A stretch of DNA of 10,879 bases, from contig JASLNQ010000049.1 of NCBI GenBank assembly GCA_030745955.1, forward strand, positions 1 to 10,879. The letters are read 5' to 3'. Each line of letters opens with the position of its first letter. Within the stretch, counting starts at the first letter, position 1. This DNA is from Dehalococcoidia bacterium (GTDB taxonomy: Bacteria; Chloroflexota; Dehalococcoidia; UBA1151; UBA1328). Positions 7,033 to 10,879 of the stretch are shown in pieces. The position numbers were made by a program, and so were the translations under genes. Below the pieces are notes generated by a model. The model was given only the letters and a program-made list of their open reading frames with translations, was not told the origin of the DNA and did no database searches.

Positions 7033-7101
7033 GTGCGTGGAGGAAAAGTCAGATTTTGATTGCTGGCGTACCGAATTGCGGTGTTGCGCCAGGGTCCCAC
7101 A

Positions 7102-7125
7102 ATAATACGTGCTCACCGGAGTGAG
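7102..7125 (-). promoter_or_regulatory. Putative -10 element and operator-like palindrome in the divergent intergenic region
   Basis: On the minus strand TATTAT (7107-7102, 5 of 6 to the sigma-70 -10 consensus) lies about 80 bases before the isomerase ATG. Directly upstream of it, where the spacer to the -35 would be, sits a perfect inverted repeat CTCAC-TCCG-GTGAG (7125-7112). No good -35 hexamer is seen at 16-18 bases, which would fit an activated or non-canonical promoter. A regulator bound here could affect both the isomerase genes and the rightward kinase-like gene starting at 7159. This is inference from position and symmetry only. Confidence 0.35.
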
Positions 7126-7158
7126 AACACGCGCCGCTGACGACCGGATGCGGTCGAG

Positions 7159-8196
7159 GTGGGGACTGCGAGTTTGCACGGCGTATCATCGGGTATCCGC
7201 CCGACCGGCGGGGGCGGGACCGGACCCCCTTCGCCTGGGACTGGCGTATCGGCAGGTAGCGGCGCGTTGACATCCAATTTCTCGGACATAGAGTCGCTGG
7301 CCGACGAAATCGAGGCCATTGCGCCGGACAGCAGGTTGTTGCGGCCGGTTGTGTCGCTGGGTTCCGGCTTTCGCAGCACCGTTCTGCAAGATGCCGGTGG
7401 GACGGTCTACCTGCTCGGCCGAACCGCAAGCGTTGCGAAGGGATATCGATACGAGGTAGCGCTACTTCCGACGATACGGGAATATCTGCCGTGCGCAGTC
7501 CCCGATCCGCACGTGGTATCGGGCCCGACGGAGGGGTTTCCTGGCGGCATCCTGGCGTACCCGGGACTGGGTGGCTGCCCGATGCGATGGTCGGATGCCG
7601 GTGCTGGCGCCGACGGCCGTGAGCAACTCGCCGGGGACCTGGGACGGTTCCTGGCTGCATTGCACCGGGTCCCGCAAAAAGCGCTCGCAGGGCTTGAGAA
7701 GAGGCCGTCACTCACAAGTCGCCCGGAACTTGAAGCGATGAGGTTGGAAACCTCGGGGACGTTGGCGGACCACCTCGAGCCGGGTGAGATGACTCGCCTG
7801 GACGACTGGTGGGACCAGCTCATCGCCTCGTCCGTGATGCAGGACTTTTCAGCGGTTCTGACCCACCACGACTTCTGGTACGAAAACCTGCTGGTCGGCG
7901 GTGAACCGCCCCGATTATCCGGGGTGCTCGACTGGGAGCATGTCCGTTTGAGCGACCCGGTTGTCGATCTGGTCCCACTTACCTACCTCGATGTCGGTTT
8001 CGCTGAGGAAGTGATGACCGCCTACAAAAACCACGGGGGAACGGTTGACGACAGCTTCAGAGTCCGGTTCGCGAATCACCGAGTCCTGCGCGAGTTCGGC
8101 GGAATCCGGTATTCCATCCGCCATAACGACCGGGTAGAGCTGGTCGCGTCGATCGACAAGCTCCGGCAAACCCGGGTTACGGATGCCAGACGCTGA
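7159..8196 (+). CDS. APH-family phosphotransferase, substrate unknown
   Basis: The product is a 345-residue protein of the aminoglycoside phosphotransferase/choline kinase-like superfamily, which moves phosphate from ATP (or GTP) to a small-molecule hydroxyl. The C-terminal lobe carries the Brenner-type catalytic motif THHDFWYENLL (catalytic Asp238, Asn243) and the metal-binding LDWEH (Asp258) in place of the usual DFE-like motif. In the N-lobe, VVSLGSGFRSTVLQDAGGTV matches the nucleotide-binding hairpin, and VAKGYRYEVALLPTI with FPGGILAYPGL the region around the usual Lys/Glu pair and hinge. The GTG start at 7159 gives a Gly/Pro/Ser-rich leader of about 40 residues with no family counterpart; a TTG near 7267 would remove most of it. 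It is divergent from the isomerases and convergent with the SDR gene. Catalytic residues are intact, so an active kinase is likely; antibiotic resistance cannot be inferred. Confidence 0.85.
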   Translation: MGTASLHGVSSGIRPTGGGGTGPPSPGTGVSAGSGALTSNFSDIESLADEIEAIAPDSRLLRPVVSLGSGFRSTVLQDAGGTVYLLGRTASVAKGYRYEVALLPTIREYLPCAVPDPHVVSGPTEGFPGGILAYPGLGGCPMRWSDAGAGADGREQLAGDLGRFLAALHRVPQKALAGLEKRPSLTSRPELEAMRLETSGTLADHLEPGEMTRLDDWWDQLIASSVMQDFSAVLTHHDFWYENLLVGGEPPRLSGVLDWEHVRLSDPVVDLVPLTYLDVGFAEEVMTAYKNHGGTVDDSFRVRFANHRVLREFGGIRYSIRHNDRVELVASIDKLRQTRVTDARR

Positions 8197-8235
8197 TCCG
8201 GTTTCGAGGCAGGGCTGCGAACGGGCTGGCGCGCC

Positions 8236-9036
8236 CTAGTAGTGAATTGCGTTGCCGACACCGCCACCCGCGGCGATGCTGTCGCCGGTGATTGCTATCG
8301 CCAGGGGCGAGGCGAGCATCGTCACGACATAAGCGATGTCAGTGGCGTCGATGAGAGTTCTCACCGAGTTTGCCTGTGCCATCTGCATTTCGATCTCGGA
8401 TTCGCTGGTGCCGGTCGCTTCGGCACGACTGGCGATTACGCCGGCAGTGGCCTCGGTGCGGGTCATACCCGGATGGACGACCGTGACGTTGATGCCGTGG
8501 GGGCCAAGCTCGTCAGCGAGGTTCTTGGTCATGGCGGATACTGCGACGTTGCGCATCGACCCGATGACCGTACCTGAGTTTCTCGATGCCATGCCCGAGA
8601 TGTTGATGATCCGGCCCCAGCCCTGCGCGGTCATCAAGGGGGCTACTTCGCGTGCGCACCGCAGGTAGCCCATCACCTTGATGTTCATGTGGTCGTTGAA
8701 TTCATCTTCGGTGATTTCGGCGAGCGAGGGGACTGCGCCCTGCCCGCCCGGACGGGCCGCACAATTTACCAGGATATCGACGCCACCCAACAGGTTTTTC
8801 GCCTCGGCGACAAGGTTTCGAACGCTGTCATCTGACCCGGTATCGACCATGACTCCGGTGACGGTCGATCCGGTCTCGGCGGAGAGTTCTGCTGCCGTGG
8901 CGTCGAGTTGCTCTTTGCCGCGTGCGGCGATCACGACCGACACGCCCTCGTCGGCAAGGGTGCGGGCAATAGCCTTGCCAATGCCGCGGCTGCCGCCAGT
9001 GACCAGCGCCTTTTTGCCCTGAAGCCTGAGATCCAT
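8236..9036 (-). CDS. SDR-family protein lacking the YxxxK catalytic pair
   Basis: The 266-residue product has a classical short-chain dehydrogenase fold. It shows the cofactor loop TGGSRGIG (13-20), Asp65 with nearby D70 for the adenine region, VNCAARPG (90-97) in place of NNAG, the helix Asn118, the active-site strand INISGMAS with Ser147, and the structural VVHPGMTRTE (186-195). Where classical SDRs have YxxxK, this protein reads GSMRN (159-163): aligning the following helix AVSAMTKNLADEL with FabG-type helices puts Gly159 and Asn163 at the Tyr and Lys positions. It may therefore be a non-oxidoreductase or use other residues. The ATG at 9036 has a strong AAGGAG seven bases upstream. The gene follows the amidase on the same strand after 89 bp and is convergent with the kinase-like gene. 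Membership of the SDR fold is certain; the reaction is not. Confidence 0.92.
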   Translation of the reverse strand: MDLRLQGKKALVTGGSRGIGKAIARTLADEGVSVVIAARGKEQLDATAAELSAETGSTVTGVMVDTGSDDSVRNLVAEAKNLLGGVDILVNCAARPGGQGAVPSLAEITEDEFNDHMNIKVMGYLRCAREVAPLMTAQGWGRIINISGMASRNSGTVIGSMRNVAVSAMTKNLADELGPHGINVTVVHPGMTRTEATAGVIASRAEATGTSESEIEMQMAQANSVRTLIDATDIAYVVTMLASPLAIAITGDSIAAGGGVGNAIHY

Positions 9037-9042
9037 TTCGCT

Positions 9043-9048
9043 CTCCTT
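9043..9048 (-). promoter_or_regulatory. Strong Shine-Dalgarno of the SDR gene
   Basis: AAGGAG on the minus strand, six bases before the ATG at 9036, is the clearest ribosome binding site in the window and fixes this start. Confidence 0.8.
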
Positions 9049-9089
9049 TTAATCCATTGGCGCCGGTGGCCTGCCGTGAGTGTGGCCAG

Positions 9090-9111
9090 GTGCCTGCCCG
9101 AGCGCAGGCGC
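9090..9111 (-). terminator. Hairpin between the amidase and SDR genes
   Basis: GCCTGC (9092-9097) and GCAGGC (9104-9109) pair perfectly around a six-base loop, extended by a G-U and a G-C pair. It lies 14 bases after the amidase stop on the minus strand. There is no T-run behind it, so it may only attenuate transcription or stabilise the amidase message rather than end it. Confidence 0.35.
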
Positions 9112-9125
9112 TCACTAGTGGTGGA

Positions 9126-10559
9126 CTACGTATCCCCGACGACCGGTGGTCGTTGCTTCCAGAAGTTCGTTTCCCCTTCGTAGGCGTGTGCGAGTTGGAG
9201 GAGGCCCATTTCGTCACGCGGCCGGCCCACTAGCTGCAGCCCGACTGGCAGCCCGTCTTCGGTGAACCCGGCCGGAACCGAAACCGCGGGTAAGCCGGTG
9301 GCTGAAATCGTGTAGCACGGCCACATCCAGTCGAGGTATGTCTCCAGTTCCACACCGTTTATCTCGGTCGGGTACTCCTCTTCGATCGAGAACGGGGGCA
9401 CCGAAGTGACCGGGAGGGCAAGGAACTCGTACCTGTCGAAGAACACCATCAGCTGCTCCCAGAGCCGCGTCCGCTTGCGTTCCGCATGGGCGAGTTCGAT
9501 AGCGGACATTGCGAGGCCCCGTTCGGCGTTCCAGACAACTGTCTCCTTCACCAGGTCCCGGTGGTCGCGCAGGTGTATCTCGTGCTTGATTCCAAAGCCG
9601 TAGGCCCGCAGCGCCTGGAAGATTTCGTCGGTACTCGAGAGGTCGGGTTCGTCGTCTTCAACGATGCAGCCCAGGTCCTCGAACACGTGCTTCTGCGACT
9701 CGGTGACACGGCTGTTTTCAGCATCGATCGGCCTGCCGCCAAGGTCCTTGCTCCAGGCGATACGAACGTCCTTGAAATCGTGATCGAGCGCGCCCGCGAA
9801 GACATCGCCCGACTCCCGGACCGACATGGGCGAACGGCTGTCGTGCCCCGCCATAACGCTGAGTTGCAGGGCCACATCGCCAACCGTTCGTCCCATCGGG
9901 CCGTCAGTCGAAAGCCCCGACCAGCCAAGATCGACGCTGATCGCCGGTACGCGTCCGGGGCTGGAACGGATGCCGACAACATTCGACCATGCTGCCGGGT
10001 TCCTGAGCGACCCGCCGAGGTCGGAGCCTGTGGCGATCGGGACCATCCCGCATGCAAGCGCAACACCCGCCCCGCCGGAACTGCCCCCGCATGTCAGGTT
10101 GGTGTCGTATGGATTGCGGGTGGCGCCGAAGACCGGGTTGAACGTCTGCGAGCCTGCGCCGAACTCGGGCGTGTTCGACTTGCCGATCACTATCGCACCA
10201 GCATTTTTCACGCGCTCGACGACGAGGGCGTCGGCGGTTGGAACGTTGTCTTCGTAGATCGGGGACCCGCGGGTTGTGCGAATGCCTGCAGTATCGTGGA
10301 GGTCCTTGATCGCGATGGGCAGGCCGTGCAGGGGGCCGAGTTGCTCGCCTGCACTGCGCGCCCCGTCGGCCAGCCGGGCCTGTTCGAGCGCGGCATCGGC
10401 AACCATGGTGACCATCGCATTGACTTGCGGGTTGACCCGCTCGACCTGCTCCAGGTGGAGCCCAACCAGTTCAACAGAAGAGATTTCGCCGTCGGCGATG
10501 AGCCTGGCCTGTTCGCGGGCAGGCTTGAAGAGGAGAGATGAGGACTGGTCAGAAGGCAT
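9126..10559 (-). CDS. Amidase-signature family hydrolase
   Basis: This is a serine hydrolase of the amidase-signature family, which cleaves amides (or, in related members, carbamates or the glutaminyl-tRNA amide). Numbered from the ATG at 10559, the 477-residue protein has the Ser-cisSer-Lys triad: Lys85 in LPIAIKDL, the cis-Ser160 in CGGSSGGAGVALA, and the nucleophile Ser184 in GSDLGGSLRNPA. The 24-residue distance between the two serines matches the family. The C-terminal block ISATGLPAVSVPAGF...GLPVGLQLVG is also typical. Length is normal for stand-alone amidases. GatA of the amidotransferase is less likely, as no gatB or gatC lies beside it. A TTG three codons upstream (10568) is an alternative start; neither has a strong Shine-Dalgarno. 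It may be cotranscribed with the SDR gene downstream. The substrate is unknown. Confidence 0.93.
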   Translation of the reverse strand: MPSDQSSSLLFKPAREQARLIADGEISSVELVGLHLEQVERVNPQVNAMVTMVADAALEQARLADGARSAGEQLGPLHGLPIAIKDLHDTAGIRTTRGSPIYEDNVPTADALVVERVKNAGAIVIGKSNTPEFGAGSQTFNPVFGATRNPYDTNLTCGGSSGGAGVALACGMVPIATGSDLGGSLRNPAAWSNVVGIRSSPGRVPAISVDLGWSGLSTDGPMGRTVGDVALQLSVMAGHDSRSPMSVRESGDVFAGALDHDFKDVRIAWSKDLGGRPIDAENSRVTESQKHVFEDLGCIVEDDEPDLSSTDEIFQALRAYGFGIKHEIHLRDHRDLVKETVVWNAERGLAMSAIELAHAERKRTRLWEQLMVFFDRYEFLALPVTSVPPFSIEEEYPTEINGVELETYLDWMWPCYTISATGLPAVSVPAGFTEDGLPVGLQLVGRPRDEMGLLQLAHAYEGETNFWKQRPPVVGDT

Positions 10560-10606
10560 GTTCGGCAATTACGGGCGCCTCAAGTGGGTGGACCGGGTTT
10601 TGGAAT

Positions 10607-10640
10607 AAAAAAACCCCCAGCGGGAAAGTCCGGTGAGGGT
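10607..10640 (-). terminator. Rho-independent terminator downstream of cysM
   Basis: On the minus strand a stem ACCCTCA/TGGGGGT (7 bp with one G-U), a one-base mismatch on each side, then CGG/CCG around the loop ACTTTC, is followed directly by seven T residues (10613-10607). It begins 26 bases after the cysM stop and lies before the amidase start, so the amidase gene needs its own promoter in the short interval 10560-10606 or read-through. Confidence 0.88.
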
Positions 10641-10666
10641 CGTGATTGTAAATCGAAATTACGCTG

Positions 10667-10879
10667 CTACCACCACGTCTTACCTTCGATTTCAGACTGG
10701 TCGAACCTGAAGCCTTCACCGTAGATCCCGGTCGACAGGTACTTCCAGCCGGCATCGCTCGCGAGGAACACGATCACCGCCTCGCCACCGTCGGATGCGA
10801 CCCTCTCGGCGACCCGCAGCGAACCGGCCAGGGCAGCGCCGGTGGAGAGGCCGGCGAAGATCCCACACCTGTCGGCGAG
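10667..10879 (-). CDS. cysM: Cysteine synthase, CysM type (C-terminal part; 5' end outside window)
   Basis: The last 70 residues of a PLP-dependent cysteine synthase are present, in frame from the right edge to TAG at 10667-10669. The block CGIFAGLSTGAALAGSLRVA contains the family's GxSxGA segment. The end SDAGWKYLSTGIYGEG, finishing EGKTWW, closely follows the C-terminus of mycobacterial CysM, as I recall it (DAGWKYLSTGAY...LEGQLWA), rather than CysK. That enzyme uses O-phosphoserine and the thiocarboxylated sulfur-carrier protein CysO to make cysteine, and its C-terminal tail is reported to lie in the active-site cleft. The substrate-determining residues are upstream of the window. The usual partners (CysO and an Mec-type peptidase) would be expected to the right, if present. 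A clear terminator follows the gene. Confidence 0.88.
   Translation of the reverse strand, partial: LADRCGIFAGLSTGAALAGSLRVAERVASDGGEAVIVFLASDAGWKYLSTGIYGEGFRFDQSEIEGKTWW

Noticed and set aside
7267..7294. TTGACA followed after 16 bases by TAGAGT, resembling a sigma-70 promoter
   Set aside because: It lies within or at the start of the kinase-like coding sequence and the -10 matches only 4 of 6 positions; a chance match is likely.
7049..7711. 220-codon minus-strand frame across the isomerase promoter region and the kinase-like gene
   Set aside because: It overlaps a gene with intact kinase motifs and is a proline/arginine-rich product typical of wrong-frame translation.
9486..10541. 351-codon plus-strand frame opposite the amidase
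   Set aside because: It is a shadow of the amidase codon pattern; its translation shows no family motif.
1..10879. Search for CRISPR arrays, toxin-antitoxin pairs, phage genes or defence operons
   Set aside because: No regularly spaced repeats with unique spacers were seen (the two 47-bp copies are only a pair), and no protein matches such systems.

Overview
The window is GC-rich bacterial chromosome carrying housekeeping and metabolic genes, with the end of an insertion sequence at its left edge. Three features point to the host. The cysM fragment at the right edge has the C-terminal tail typical of the actinobacterial and Chloroflexota-type enzyme. Several starts are TTG or GTG. The intergenic repeats resemble the short palindromic repeats common in environmental Chloroflexota and related genomes. 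I infer a Chloroflexota (Dehalococcoidia/SAR202-like) or actinobacterial relative, at low confidence, because there is no rRNA or other decisive marker.

Layout. Positions 1-548 are the 3' part of an IS3-family (IS407-like) element: the DDE transposase C-terminus plus the right terminal inverted repeat. Positions 549-1014 hold no convincing gene but several imperfect inverted repeats, and lead to tRNA-Leu(UAA) at 1015-1101. A small secreted lipoprotein gene (1209-1652) follows. Positions 1653-1960 are intergenic DNA with two 47-bp direct repeats, a 12-bp palindrome and a strong hairpin.

Positions 1961-7020 form a leftward run, in transcription order: two tandem hydroxypyruvate isomerase-like genes of equal length, ppc (PEP carboxylase) and pgpA (phosphatidylglycerophosphatase A). 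The ppc and pgpA genes are only 5 bp apart. A divergent rightward gene (7159-8196) encodes an APH-family phosphotransferase. The 138-bp gap between it and the isomerases carries a -10-like element and an operator-like palindrome.

From the right edge, three leftward genes follow: cysM (partial, with a clear terminator), an amidase-signature hydrolase, and an SDR-family protein that lacks the usual Tyr/Lys catalytic pair.

Functionally, the isomerase pair and ppc suggest C2/C3 hydroxy-acid (glyoxylate, hydroxypyruvate, tartronate semialdehyde) metabolism feeding into PEP and oxaloacetate; this link is inference from proximity. I found no CRISPR array, toxin-antitoxin pair, phage module, biosynthetic cluster or defence system. 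The most notable items are the degenerate SDR active site, the tandem isomerase paralogues, the intergenic repeats that keep their hairpin despite base changes, and the CysO-type cysteine synthase at the edge.
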